In this document: positions 15,358 to 24,226 of the stretch, piece by piece
Layout: every line of letters starts with the position of its first letter
Numbering within the stretch: the stretch's first letter is position 1
Assembly (NCBI GenBank): GCA_964517345.1
Contig: CAZFBZ010000004.1
Location: forward strand, 1 to 39,183
Source: DAISLF01 sp964517345
GTDB lineage: Bacteria > Patescibacteriota > Gracilibacteria > Peribacterales > Peribacteraceae
Length of the DNA: 39,183 nucleotides
Direction of reading: 5' to 3'
The notes under the pieces: generated by a model
Told to the model about the DNA's origin: nothing
Seen by the model: the letters and a program-made list of their open reading frames with translations, nothing else
The model's database searches: none
Translations under genes and position numbers: made by a program

Positions 15358-17538
15358 TCACTGACCGCCGATGTTGCCCACGATCGAGTAGATCGGAACG
15401 ATGATTGCGAACGCAATCGTCCCCACGAGTCCGCCGATGAAGAGCAGCAGCATCGGCTCCAGGATGACCGGGAGCTTCTGCGCCGTGTCGTTGGCCTTCT
15501 TCTCGTAGATGTCCGCAACCTTCATGAGGATCTTGGCGAGCGAACCGGATTTCTCGCCTGTCAGCACCAGCTGCTGCACGGAGATCGGGAGCAATTTGTC
15601 GCTGCCGCGGATGACCTGAAACGTCTTGGCAAACGAATCTCCCAGGCTGATGTGCTCGAGCATTTTCGCGTAGAAGTTCTTGTAGGAGACAACCGGCGTG
15701 ACTTCCACGAGGGACTTAAGCGAGTCGATCAGCGGCACGCCGGCCTGCAGAAGGCCGCCGAGGATGACGCCGAAGCGCGCGATGGTCGCCTCGCGCACCA
15801 GCCGTCCGATACCCGGGATCTTGAAGATCATCCACTGCGCGACAACCTTGAGGGGCGTGAATTTGGCGAGAATGATGAGCAGGATGAAACCACCGATGGA
15901 TCCGGGCACCGCCACGGCGCCGTATTCCGTGAAGAGGTTGGTGAAGGCGATGACCAGTCGCGTCACGAGCGGCAGCGGAACGTTGAGCGAGAAGAGCACG
16001 GAGATGAGGTTCGGCAGCACGAACATGCCGAGACCGATGACGATGATGAACATCAGGGTCATCACGATGCCGGGATAGATCATGGCCATCTTCACCTTGG
16101 CCTTCAGCGCCTGATCTTTCTCCTGCTGGATGGCGAGATATTCCATGTTCTCCGCAAGGTTTCCGGCCTCCTCGCCGATACGGATGAGCGCGATGGCATG
16201 CGGCGAGAAGTAGTGCATGTCGTCCATCGCGCGCCAGAGCGGGCTGCCGTTCTCGACAGCGTCGACGATGCGCTGGATGAGCTTCTTGATGGGGCCGATC
16301 TTCGTCTCGAGCTGCAACGTGTGGAGCGAGTCGATCAGCGGCAGGCCGGCATTGAGCATTGTGGCAAGGTTCTGCACGATAGCCTGACGCTGGGCTCCGA
16401 GACCGAAGTATTTGATCGCGCCCAGGAATTCCTGAAACGCGCTGACCCGGCGCTTGGGCATTTTCTTGTAGACGATCTCCGGTTCGGGCTTCTTGACCGC
16501 GGGCTTGGCGGGGGCGGGGGCCGGAACGGGGGTGGTGGTTTTCGGCGCTTCGGGCACGGGCTTTTTCTGGACGGGCGTGTCGACAGGATGCAGCAGATCC
16601 TCGCGCGGGAGGGCGCGTTCCGACGGCGCGGAGGCGTGTTCTTCCTCGTGCGCTTCCTCCGGCTTCGCGACAGACTCCAGCCTGGCAACTTCCTTCTTTG
16701 GGGCGGACTCGCCGCCGGATAGCAGCGCGTCCAGGTCCGCGGGTCCCTCCTTTACCTCCTTTATCGCATCGGGCACGATGACCTCTTCCGGCATCACCGG
16801 AGCAATCGCGCGTTCAAGAACGGGCGCGACCGGAACCGGAGAGACGGGCGGTTTGGCCGAGCGGGGGCGCGGGGCAAACAAACTGCCGATCAGCGCGAAG
16901 AGCCCGCGGGACGCTGTCTTGGGCGCGCGGATGACGGGCGCGGCGGGAGCCGGGGCATCCTCTCCTTCGCGCCAGACACCGTGCTTCTGCGACCTGCCCT
17001 CAAGCGCGACGCCCGGACCCTTGGACACCTGCCGGGGAATGGGGACGAACAGTGGCTCTTTGAGGATGTCTTCGAGCTTCTCTTGTGCCACAGGTTTTTG
17101 CGCCTCCTCTTTTGTATCGGGCACATGCTCCGCTTCTCCGCTCACGATCTCCCCTTCCGGCTGTGATTCTCCGACAACGACTTCAGCTTCGCCTTCCTCC
17201 AGCTCGTCGGCCGTGTCATCCATATCGGTCTCGTCGGCGACGGCTGCGGATCCTCCCCGCAGCACGGCCAACGGCGGCGTGATGCGCAGCAGCGAGGCGG
17301 GAATGGGGGCGCCTCTCTGGAGGCGTCCGCTCCGGCGCAGGCGCGCGATGCGGTGAAGGATGCGGCGGCGGCGGCGTTTGCGGCGCGGGGACAGTTCACT
17401 CCTGTGCGCGTCTTCATGCGCGTCCGTCTCGTCGGCATTCTGCAAAAACGGCAACAGGCGCTTCAGCATCCCCATCAGCCCCCGGGGGGCCGCGCGGGAT
17501 TTGGGCGCGCCGGTCTCAGGCTTTTTTGGCTCGTTCAT
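15358..17538 (-). CDS. pilC: type IV pilus inner-membrane platform protein PilC, with long N-terminal extension
   Basis: PilC/GspF forms the membrane platform on which the assembly ATPase acts. Residues from about 360 to 726 are a complete two-repeat T2SSF protein: QRQAIVQNLATMLNAGLPL in the first repeat, GVILGGLLQAGVPLIDSL in the second, and three hydrophobic segments near 475, 530 and 700. The first approximately 360 residues are unusual for the family: Arg-rich (SPRRKRRRRRILHR near 50), then acidic and Pro/Ala/Glu-rich low complexity, probably disordered and cytoplasmic. The ATG at 17538 overlaps the end of pilB by 23 bp. A later start would remove the extension, but the frame stays open with consistent composition, so I keep the long form. 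Confidence 0.92.
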   Translation of the reverse strand: MNEPKKPETGAPKSRAAPRGLMGMLKRLLPFLQNADETDAHEDAHRSELSPRRKRRRRRILHRIARLRRSGRLQRGAPIPASLLRITPPLAVLRGGSAAVADETDMDDTADELEEGEAEVVVGESQPEGEIVSGEAEHVPDTKEEAQKPVAQEKLEDILKEPLFVPIPRQVSKGPGVALEGRSQKHGVWREGEDAPAPAAPVIRAPKTASRGLFALIGSLFAPRPRSAKPPVSPVPVAPVLERAIAPVMPEEVIVPDAIKEVKEGPADLDALLSGGESAPKKEVARLESVAKPEEAHEEEHASAPSERALPREDLLHPVDTPVQKKPVPEAPKTTTPVPAPAPAKPAVKKPEPEIVYKKMPKRRVSAFQEFLGAIKYFGLGAQRQAIVQNLATMLNAGLPLIDSLHTLQLETKIGPIKKLIQRIVDAVENGSPLWRAMDDMHYFSPHAIALIRIGEEAGNLAENMEYLAIQQEKDQALKAKVKMAMIYPGIVMTLMFIIVIGLGMFVLPNLISVLFSLNVPLPLVTRLVIAFTNLFTEYGAVAVPGSIGGFILLIILAKFTPLKVVAQWMIFKIPGIGRLVREATIARFGVILGGLLQAGVPLIDSLKSLVEVTPVVSYKNFYAKMLEHISLGDSFAKTFQVIRGSDKLLPISVQQLVLTGEKSGSLAKILMKVADIYEKKANDTAQKLPVILEPMLLLFIGGLVGTIAFAIIVPIYSIVGNIGGQ

Positions 17539-19324
17539 GGGAGGCGAACAGAAGTTCTGGCGGAGCGGCGACGCGCATCAGTTCCTCGATGGTGGTCATG
17601 CCGGCCTTCACCTTCTCGAAGCCGTCATCAAAGAGAAGCTTGAGTCCCTGCGAGCGCCCCTGCTCGTTGATCTGGGCGGCGGACGCGCGCTTGGTAATGA
17701 GCTCCTGGATCTCGGGCGTGACGACGAGCATTTCGTAGATACCGACGCGGCCGCGGTAGCCGGTGCCGCCGCAAGCCTCGCAACCCTTGCCCTTATAGAG
17801 ACGGACGTCCTCCTTTTTCATGAAATATTTGTCCGCCCCAGGGAAGAGTTTCTGGGCTTCGTCCAGCGGCAGCGAGTAGCTGTACCGACACTGGGGACAG
17901 ATGCGACGGATGAGGCGCTGGCCGAGCACGACCTCGAGTGTGGAGGCGAGGAGGAACGGCTCGACGCCCATTTCCAGCAAACGCGGAACCGCAGTGGCGG
18001 CGTCGTTTGCGTGGAGCGTCGAGAAGAGAAGGTGGCCCGTGAGTGCGGCGTTGACGGCGATGGATGCGGTCTCGCCGTCGCGGATCTCACCGACGAGGAT
18101 GATGTTCGGGTCCTGGCGGACGAGGGCGCGCAGACCCTTGGCGAAAGTCAGGCCGCTGTCAGCGTTCACCTGGATGTGGTTGATACCCGGGATCTTGTAC
18201 TCGACGGGATCCTCGATGGTGGAAATGTTCACGTCGGGGTGGTTGCGCATTTTCAGCAGCGCGTAGAGCGTCGTGGATTTTCCGGCTCCCGTCGGACCGG
18301 TCGTGAGGATCATGCCGAACGGCTTGTGAGCGGCGACCTCGATGATCTTGCGGTACTCGTCGGAGAAGCCGAGATCGAGCAGCGTGAGCGTGCGGACGTA
18401 CTCGGAGAGGAGACGGAGCACGATCTTCTCACCGTCGACAATGGGAACGATGGAGACGCGGATGTCCATCATGCTGCCCGCGCGGGTCTCGTAGCGGATG
18501 GCGCCGTCCTGCGCGGCAAAGTGCTCGTCGATCTGCATGTTCGATTCGATCTTGATGCGGTTCACGACACCCTCGTAATACTCCTTGGGAATGCGGCCGG
18601 CCTCGTGCATCACGCCGTCGACGCGGAAGCGGACGATGACGATTTTCTCCTGCGGCTCGAAGTGGATGTCGGAGGCGCGCAGCTCGATGGCGTCATTGAA
18701 GATTTCGGTGATGATTTCCGGAGCGACCTTGCGCTGTTCGTTGATGATCGCCTGGAAGCGGGTGGCGAGCGGCTTGCGGTAATGCACAAAGAATCCGTCG
18801 ATGACCGCGCGCGGCGCGTAGACCAGTTTGATCTTGCCGGCGAAGGCTTTGTCCTCGGCCGGCTTGGCGCCGAAACCGAAACGCGGCACCGACGCCGTTT
18901 TGCGGCTGGCATACCTCTTGTTGGCGGCGTCTTCCTTATCGGGGAAGCGGCCCGCCTTGGCATCGATGTTCAGACGCACGGCCTCCTCCAGAAGCGGATT
19001 GCTCGGGTCGGCGGTGGCGACGGTAATGGAATTCGCGTCACGGGCGACGACAACGGCGAGGTACGACCGTGCGATCTCTTCCGGCAGGGCCGAGACGAGC
19101 TCGGGCGTGGGCGGGGCGGCCTTGGAATCCAGGAACGGCAGCTTGAAATGTTCGGCGATGGCGCTCTCGAACAGATCCTGCGTGAGCAGGCCCGCCTCGA
19201 TCAGGACGGCTTTCAGCGGCACGTTCCGCTGGGCGGATTCGGCGGTGGACTTCTCGAGTTCCTCGGCACTCAGATAGCTCTGTTCCACGAGGATTTTCCC
19301 GAGATCGGCGTCTTTGATCGGCAT
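17516..19324 (-). CDS. pilB: type IV pilus assembly ATPase PilB
   Basis: The 602-aa hexameric ATPase powers pilus extension. It has an N-terminal MshEN-type domain (about 1-150), then the secretion ATPase core. This includes Walker A GPTGAGKST (about 342-350), the Asp box STIEDPVEY, Walker B ILVGEIRD, a His box HLLFSTLHAND and a tetracysteine zinc site (CPQC ... CEAC, about 455-505). The zinc site marks PilB/GspE rather than PilT. No PilT is present in this window. The ATG at 19324 follows the response regulator stop by 31 nt, and the 3' end overlaps pilC. Regulator, pilB and pilC probably form one transcript. Confidence 0.96.
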   Translation of the reverse strand: MPIKDADLGKILVEQSYLSAEELEKSTAESAQRNVPLKAVLIEAGLLTQDLFESAIAEHFKLPFLDSKAAPPTPELVSALPEEIARSYLAVVVARDANSITVATADPSNPLLEEAVRLNIDAKAGRFPDKEDAANKRYASRKTASVPRFGFGAKPAEDKAFAGKIKLVYAPRAVIDGFFVHYRKPLATRFQAIINEQRKVAPEIITEIFNDAIELRASDIHFEPQEKIVIVRFRVDGVMHEAGRIPKEYYEGVVNRIKIESNMQIDEHFAAQDGAIRYETRAGSMMDIRVSIVPIVDGEKIVLRLLSEYVRTLTLLDLGFSDEYRKIIEVAAHKPFGMILTTGPTGAGKSTTLYALLKMRNHPDVNISTIEDPVEYKIPGINHIQVNADSGLTFAKGLRALVRQDPNIILVGEIRDGETASIAVNAALTGHLLFSTLHANDAATAVPRLLEMGVEPFLLASTLEVVLGQRLIRRICPQCRYSYSLPLDEAQKLFPGADKYFMKKEDVRLYKGKGCEACGGTGYRGRVGIYEMLVVTPEIQELITKRASAAQINEQGRSQGLKLLFDDGFEKVKAGMTTIEELMRVAAPPELLFASHERAKKA

Positions 19325-19355
19325 GGGTGTTTGTAAGAAAAGCGGATCACTGGGC

Positions 19356-19754
19356 TCACATGAGCTCTTTGACTTTGGCGACGATGTCGACGATGGGCGT
19401 GTTGGCTTTGACGAAGTATTCCTTCACACCGAGCGCGGCGGCCTTGGCGCGGTCTTCGTCCTGACCGAGGTTGCTCAGCACGATGGCCGGCGTGTTGATG
19501 CCCTTGTCCCGGATGGTCTTGAGCAACGTGAAACCATCGAGCTCGGGCATGATCAGATCCAGGAGAATCAGGGAAAAATCGCCCTTTGAAGCCTGTTCCA
19601 GACCCTGCGAGCCCGTCAGCGCGACCGTGACGTCATAGCCCTCGCGGGTCATCTTCAATTCGAGGGCATGCGCGAGGGGACGCTCGTCCTCCACGATGAG
19701 AAGGCGCTTCTTGCCGCTCGGGGCGGCTTTGGCTGCGGCGTCCTGTTTAGGCAT
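19356..19754 (-). CDS. stand-alone response regulator receiver (CheY/PilG-like)
   Basis: The 132-aa product is a single REC domain after a basic 16-residue start: acidic pair VEDE, phosphoacceptor LLDLIMPELDG (Asp about 66), switch residue in IVLSNLGQ and Lys in VKEYFVKAN. There is no DNA-binding output domain, so it acts through protein contacts. Its position directly in front of pilB and pilC suggests control of pilus motors, as with PilG/PilH. A possible kinase is the orphan histidine kinase at 8351, which is unproven. Confidence 0.93.
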   Translation of the reverse strand: MPKQDAAAKAAPSGKKRLLIVEDERPLAHALELKMTREGYDVTVALTGSQGLEQASKGDFSLILLDLIMPELDGFTLLKTIRDKGINTPAIVLSNLGQDEDRAKAAALGVKEYFVKANTPIVDIVAKVKELM

Positions 19755-19787
19755 AAACTGCGTCTTGATGAGGAAAGTAATCTGTTC

Positions 19788-19796
19788 AGTATAGCA
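19788..19796 (-). promoter_or_regulatory. extended -10 promoter of the regulator-pilB-pilC operon
   Basis: TGC-TATACT on the minus strand lies 33 nt before the ATG. The -35 is weak (TTCCGC at 17 nt). The same TGCTATACTG sequence occurs upstream of the small membrane gene at 26152. Confidence 0.6.
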
Positions 19797-19910
19797 GAAA
19801 AAGCCGCATGGCGGAAGCTCGTCTGCGGGCTTTTCCCCTGGAGAAAGACCTGTTTTGACCGTCCGGGAGGCCTTCCCCTCCCGCGTCTCTCCGCTACACT
19901 CCCCCGTGCC

Positions 19911-21467
19911 ATGAAGAAGCGAGCTCTGCTCTCCGTGTCGGACAAAACCGGCATCGCGGATGTCGCCAGGCGCCTCGTCGCGCTCGGGTACGAGATCGTA
20001 TCGACCGGCGGCACGCAGAAGATGCTGAAGGCTGAAGGTATTCCAGTGACCGCAGTGGAGGACGTGACAGGGTTCCCCGAGTGTTTCGACGGACGCGTGA
20101 AGACGATGCATCCGCTCCTGATGGGCGGCGTGCTGATGCGCCCGGAGAACGCGGCGCACGCGGAGCAGGCGAAGAAGCTGAAGATCGAACCGATCAACGT
20201 GGTGATTGTGAATTTGTATCCGTTCAAGAAGACGATGGAGGACACGACGAAGTCGCGCGCCGAGATCATCGAGCAGATCGACATCGGCGGACCCACGCTG
20301 CTGCGGAGCGCCGCGAAGAATCACGAGAGCGTGACGGTCATGTGCGACGCCGCGGATTACGCGCGCGTCCTGGAGCAGATGGAGGCGGGCGGCACCTCGC
20401 CCGAGCTGCGCGCCGAGCTCGCGGCGAAGGTCTTCCTGCACACCGCCGCCTACGACGCGATAATCACGGAATGGCTGAGTGAAGGGAAAAACACCGGAGT
20501 GATCCTGACGAAAGGCGTCCAGCTGCGGTACGGCGAAAACCCGCATCAGTGGGGAAATTTCTTTGAGATCGTCTCCGGGTTCGGCATGCGGACGCAGAAC
20601 GAATCCGTCCCCGGGTCTCCGCCACGCAATCCGATGCCATGGAGAAAGCTGCAGGGAAAAGAATTGAGCTATCTGAACATTCTCGATGCGGACGGAGCTT
20701 GGACCGCGGTGAAGGAATTCACGGAGCCGACGGCGGTGTTCGTGAAGCATGCCAACCCGTCGGGCATCGCGTCGCACGAGATGATTGAAGAGGCGTTCCA
20801 GCGCGCCTACGACGCGGACCGTCTCTCGGCGTTCGGCGTCATCATCGCCATCAACAGACCGTGCTCCGAGGCGATCGCAAAAAAAATCATCGATCAGAAA
20901 ATATTCGTCGAGGTGATCATCGCTCCGTCCTATGCGCCGGGCGCAGTGGAAATCCTCAGCCAGAAGCCGAATATCCGCGTCATCGAGAATACCGACGTGC
21001 AGATGAACGAGTATACGAATTACCGGACGAGCTTCGGCGGCATGTTGCTGCAGAATCCCGACAACCGCATCATCACGGCGAAAGATCTGAAGACGGTGAC
21101 GAAGCTCGCGCCGACGGCAAAGCAGATTGAAGACATGCTCTTTGCCTGGACCGCAGTGAAGTACGCCAAATCCAACGCCATCGTGTTTGCGAAAGACCGC
21201 GTGACCGTCGGTATCGGTTGCGGGCAGACGAGCCGGGTGGATTCCACGTGGATCGCGGCGCGGAGGGCGGGTGAACGCGCACAGGGCGCGGTGATGGCCA
21301 GCGACGCGTTCTTCCCCTTCCCGGATTCTGTTGAAGAAGCTGCCAAACACGGCATCGCGGCAGTCATCCAGCCGGGCGGCTCCATCCGCGATAAAGAGGT
21401 ATTTGCGAAAGCCGATGACCTGGGCATCGCCATGGTCACAACTGGAGTGAGAGCATTCCGCCACTGA
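19911..21467 (+). CDS. purH: bifunctional AICAR transformylase/IMP cyclohydrolase
   Basis: This enzyme catalyses the last two steps of IMP synthesis: formylation of AICAR with 10-formyl-THF, then ring closure. The 518-aa length is typical. The IMP cyclohydrolase domain (about 1-195) shows LLSVSDKTG, STGGT, GRVKTMHPL and VNLYPF. The transformylase domain shows RYGENPHQ, the catalytic KHANPSG, and GQTSRVDS near the end. All key residues appear intact. A -10-like TACACT (19895-19900) ends 10 nt before the ATG, with no Shine-Dalgarno. De novo purine enzymes are uncommon in CPR bacteria, so its presence is notable. No other pur gene is in the window. Confidence 0.97.
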   Translation: MKKRALLSVSDKTGIADVARRLVALGYEIVSTGGTQKMLKAEGIPVTAVEDVTGFPECFDGRVKTMHPLLMGGVLMRPENAAHAEQAKKLKIEPINVVIVNLYPFKKTMEDTTKSRAEIIEQIDIGGPTLLRSAAKNHESVTVMCDAADYARVLEQMEAGGTSPELRAELAAKVFLHTAAYDAIITEWLSEGKNTGVILTKGVQLRYGENPHQWGNFFEIVSGFGMRTQNESVPGSPPRNPMPWRKLQGKELSYLNILDADGAWTAVKEFTEPTAVFVKHANPSGIASHEMIEEAFQRAYDADRLSAFGVIIAINRPCSEAIAKKIIDQKIFVEVIIAPSYAPGAVEILSQKPNIRVIENTDVQMNEYTNYRTSFGGMLLQNPDNRIITAKDLKTVTKLAPTAKQIEDMLFAWTAVKYAKSNAIVFAKDRVTVGIGCGQTSRVDSTWIAARRAGERAQGAVMASDAFFPFPDSVEEAAKHGIAAVIQPGGSIRDKEVFAKADDLGIAMVTTGVRAFRH

Positions 21468-21505
21468 GCGCGCTACGCGCAACTGCGCGCGGAGGAGAGC
21501 TGCGC

Positions 21506-21511
21506 TACGCT
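21506..21511 (+). promoter_or_regulatory. -10-like box 7 nt before the GT39-like gene start
   Basis: TACGCT ends 7 nt before the ATG at 21519, suggesting a leaderless transcript. A GGAGG at 21491 is too far (about 23 nt) to act as Shine-Dalgarno. Confidence 0.35.
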
Positions 21512-21518
21512 GGCGTCC

Positions 21519-22910
21519 ATGTCCGTGATCGACAGACTCGTCGCGCTTTCGCGGCGGACGTGGAAGATCCGGCGGAGCCGGCTCTCCGCGGGTCCGTCAT
21601 GGGTACGTGCAGTGGCCCGTGAAGAGATCCTGTGCGTGCTGCTGTTGGTCGTCCGGACAATCGATTTCCTCCGCCACTTCGGAGAATCGATCGGTTTCGA
21701 CACGGAACCGTACCTGGAAGTCATGCGCGCGATCTCCTGGTCCAATCCGTCCCTCGGTGTGCGGGAATTCTTCTTCAGTTACCATCCGCCGCTGAATTTC
21801 CTGCTCGCCAAAAGCCTCCTGGTCCTGGGTTTCGATGAAGTCCGCTGCATCCAGCTCGTGGCATTCGCCGCGGGTATCGGCAGCTTTTTCCTGCTCCGCG
21901 GGGCGCTGAAACACCTGAAGCTCCTGCAGTATCCGGCGGGACTGGCGTTCCTGTACATCACCAGCGCGATCCCGCTGCAATTTTATCTCCAGCACAGCAT
22001 CAATATGGATGCCACGCTGGTGTTCTGGGGCGCGCTCATACTCTATTGCTCAGCAGCGCTCTTCGCGCCCGGGAAGGCCAGGCTGGTACGAACCACGCTC
22101 CTGCTGTCTGCGGGCATCATCGCGGCGATCGCACTGGGACTGTACTCGCGTTTCACCATGGTGCTACTCGTGCCCGTGCCGCTCGTAGCGGCAGTACTGC
22201 TCGCGCGTCCCGGCGAGCGCCTCCGCCGGTCGGCGGGTGCGCTGCTGCTCTGCGCCGCCGGGATGGCGCTCATCTTTCCGTACTACCAGCACCGCTACTA
22301 CCGGACGGAAGGCACGCTTTTCCCGGTCAACACCGAATGGCTTGCCCAAGACGAACTTACACAGAAGCGCTCCAAGCGAGACCAGGATCCGGCCGCATAC
22401 GTGACGCGGATGTTCCTCCCCTCTCCATTGCATCTCCAGCACGGCATCACCGTGCGCGATTACGACATGCCACGCATGCTCGATGTGTGGCGTGATTTCT
22501 GGATCCGCGAAGGCGTCTTCTTCATGGAACCGTCCGTAATCACGGAAACAATCGGCATCGTGCTCCTCGTCGTGTCGACGGTGCTCTGCCTCCACGGTCT
22601 TCTGGTATTCCTGTGGGGACAGCGACGGCGCCCGGAGTGGCGTGCGTTTGGATGGATTCTCCTGACAATCGGCGCCGCGTTCGCTCTCGCCATGGTCCGC
22701 CTCTGCTATCTCTATCCGGCTTTCGGTTCTTCCAAAGGCGTGTATGTCGCGCCTCTCCTGTGGCCGGTTGCCTATCTGCTCGCCGAATCCCTGACGGCTC
22801 TTCCGCATTCACCCTTCGGAGCGGCGGAAAAGAACCACTGGTCGCGCCTCGCCCTGAGCGTCTTTCTGGCACTGTTTATCGGCATGCAGGTCATGTTTCC
22901 GGCTTACTGA
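21519..22910 (+). CDS. GT39/PMT-like membrane glycosyltransferase
   Basis: The 463-aa polytopic membrane protein has roughly nine or ten hydrophobic segments after a basic N-terminus. The first extracytoplasmic loop holds an acidic residue (GFDTEPYLEVMR, about residues 67-78), and the motif YHPPLNFLLAK follows at about 88. This arrangement is typical of GT-C enzymes of the ArnT/PMT (GT39) family, which transfer sugars from polyprenyl-phosphate donors. A substrate cannot be assigned; a link to the polyprenyl sugar transferase at 5198 or to pilin glycosylation is speculation. It follows purH by 51 nt but is probably separately transcribed. Confidence 0.82.
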   Translation: MSVIDRLVALSRRTWKIRRSRLSAGPSWVRAVAREEILCVLLLVVRTIDFLRHFGESIGFDTEPYLEVMRAISWSNPSLGVREFFFSYHPPLNFLLAKSLLVLGFDEVRCIQLVAFAAGIGSFFLLRGALKHLKLLQYPAGLAFLYITSAIPLQFYLQHSINMDATLVFWGALILYCSAALFAPGKARLVRTTLLLSAGIIAAIALGLYSRFTMVLLVPVPLVAAVLLARPGERLRRSAGALLLCAAGMALIFPYYQHRYYRTEGTLFPVNTEWLAQDELTQKRSKRDQDPAAYVTRMFLPSPLHLQHGITVRDYDMPRMLDVWRDFWIREGVFFMEPSVITETIGIVLLVVSTVLCLHGLLVFLWGQRRRPEWRAFGWILLTIGAAFALAMVRLCYLYPAFGSSKGVYVAPLLWPVAYLLAESLTALPHSPFGAAEKNHWSRLALSVFLALFIGMQVMFPAY

Positions 22911-23038
22911 CGCCATCCGTCTAAAAACCCCCAAAACTCCAGAAAACTAAGAGGGATCTGGGAATCTGACCCCCTGGAGCATAGACAGGAAAGTGATATT
23001 CCATACTCTATTTTTTAACCAGTCAAATTCGGCTGGCC
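22911..23038 (+). other. intergenic leader before the small membrane gene pair
   Basis: This stretch is more AT-rich than its surroundings and has several A- and T-runs. I see no convincing terminator for the GT39-like gene and no clear -10/-35 pair. A weak inverted element (AACCAG ... CGGCTGG) lies immediately before the next ATG. Confidence 0.3.
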
Positions 23039-23311
23039 ATGCTCTCTCACACCGTCGCCCCGGAGGAACGTGCCTTGGACAAACAGCTCGACGGCAGCAA
23101 TGGGATCTTCGGCTTGGTTGCGTTCAGCATCATGTGGATCGGTATCAGCATGCTGGCGGTGTTTGGCGGACTGACGGCGCTCGTCGCGCTCGTCACCCCG
23201 CTGACCCTGGACCAGGTGCTCCAGGGTTCCGGCATCGTACTGATGTTCGCGCTGATGATCTCGATCATCGGCGGCGCACTCACGCTGATCGCTTGGTGCC
23301 GAAAAAACTAG
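23039..23311 (+). CDS. small two-helix membrane protein, 90 aa
   Basis: The product starts MLSHTVAPEERALDKQLDG, followed by two hydrophobic segments (about 23-53 and 62-86), and ends WCRKN. I recognise no family. Its stop overlaps the start of a second small membrane protein in another frame, which suggests coupled translation and a two-component membrane assembly. Confidence 0.7.
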   Translation: MLSHTVAPEERALDKQLDGSNGIFGLVAFSIMWIGISMLAVFGGLTALVALVTPLTLDQVLQGSGIVLMFALMISIIGGALTLIAWCRKN

Positions 23312-23538
23312 ACCGCCATCAGCTGCTGACGATCATCGACCTCATCACCGTCGTGGTCCTCATCGTCGGTCTGCTGGTGGCCAGCTGTTGCGTCAGTCCG
23401 CTCATCTGGCTGTCCCTCGTGCTGTGCGGACCTGACGCACAAGCGTTGGGAGGCACAGTGACCGTAATCGGACTGATGATTGCCCTGCTGCCGTTGCCGT
23501 GGCTCCTGATCCGGTGGCTCCTCTGGCCGCGATCGTGA
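23296..23538 (+). CDS. small two-helix membrane protein, 80 aa (GTG start)
   Basis: The GTG at 23296 lies 16 bp inside the end of the preceding gene. It opens a frame coding for a basic start (PKKLDRHQ) and two hydrophobic segments (about 10-36 and 51-73), ending in WLLWPRS. Hydrophobicity and the coupled start support it. The frame upstream of this GTG overlaps the 90-aa gene and looks non-coding. A terminator follows directly. Function unknown. Confidence 0.6.
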   Translation: MPKKLDRHQLLTIIDLITVVVLIVGLLVASCCVSPLIWLSLVLCGPDAQALGGTVTVIGLMIALLPLPWLLIRWLLWPRS

Positions 23539-23543
23539 GCGAG

Positions 23544-23577
23544 ACGACCTGTCCCCCCTGGGCCAGGTCGTTTTTTG
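23544..23577 (+). terminator. intrinsic terminator after the small membrane gene pair
   Basis: An 8-bp stem ACGACCTG/CAGGTCGT with a loop of 12 nt is followed by a run of T. It also faces the convergent recR end at 23578. Confidence 0.85.
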
Positions 23578-24174
23578 TTACAGGCTGCGGCGTCCCGCCA
23601 GTGCCTCGCGCAGCGTCACCTGATCGGCGAATTCAATATCCGCACCCATCGGGAGGCCGTGGGCGAGGCGCGTGATCACGGGCACGCGGTCCTTGAGCTG
23701 CTGGCGGATGTAGTTGGCGGTCGCTTCGCCTTCGACATCCGGGTTCGTGGCGATGATGAGCTCGCGCACTGAGCCGTCCGCGGCGCGGGTGATGAGTTCC
23801 TTGAGGCGCAGCTGTTCCGGGCCCATGCCGTCGATAGGCGAAAGCACGCCGTGGAGCACATGATAGAGGCCTTTGTAGGAGGTTTTCTCAAACGCGACGA
23901 CTTCCAGCGGATCCTCGACGACGAGCACGGTGGTCGCATCGCGCGCGGGATCGGCGCAGATCGCACAGAGCTCTTCCAGCGTCACCATCTGACAGATGCG
24001 GCAGTACTTGAGCTCACGCTTGAGATCGATGAGCGCCGCGCCGAGCTTCTCGGGGGAGGCTTTGGCGCTCCGCAGCAGGTGGAACGTCAGGCGCTCGGCG
24101 GATTTGGGCCCGATGCCGGGTAGCTTGCTGAATTCCTCGATGGCCTTCTGGATGGGGGCGGGCAGGAGAGACAC
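23578..24174 (-). CDS. recR: recombination mediator RecR
   Basis: RecR works with RecO/RecF to load RecA at gaps. The 198-aa length is standard. Features in order: helix-hairpin-helix region (SKLPGIGPKSAERLTFHLL, about 14-32), a C4 zinc finger (CRIC ... CAIC, about 56-71), a Toprim domain (VLVVEDPLEVVAFE, about 80) and the C-terminal VTRLAHGLPMGADIEF-like segment. The start is a GTG at 24174, reading VSLLPAPIQKAIEEF after a C/T-rich leader. The upstream frame is open but unlike RecR. It lies 52 nt downstream of smpB on the same strand. Confidence 0.96.
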   Translation of the reverse strand: MSLLPAPIQKAIEEFSKLPGIGPKSAERLTFHLLRSAKASPEKLGAALIDLKRELKYCRICQMVTLEELCAICADPARDATTVLVVEDPLEVVAFEKTSYKGLYHVLHGVLSPIDGMGPEQLRLKELITRAADGSVRELIIATNPDVEGEATANYIRQQLKDRVPVITRLAHGLPMGADIEFADQVTLREALAGRRSL

Positions 24175-24226
24175 GGGAGGGAGGATAGCGAACGAGATGA
24201 ACACGACGAATGTTTCTTTGCGCCTT

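Noticed and set aside
17360..19336. Very long plus-strand open frame opposite pilB/pilC
   Set aside because: It is a mirror of high-GC coding sequence. The minus strand encodes complete PilB and PilC motifs.
19356..21482. 708-aa minus-strand open frame covering purH
   Set aside because: Only its last 132 residues (the receiver domain) are real. The rest is antisense to purH.
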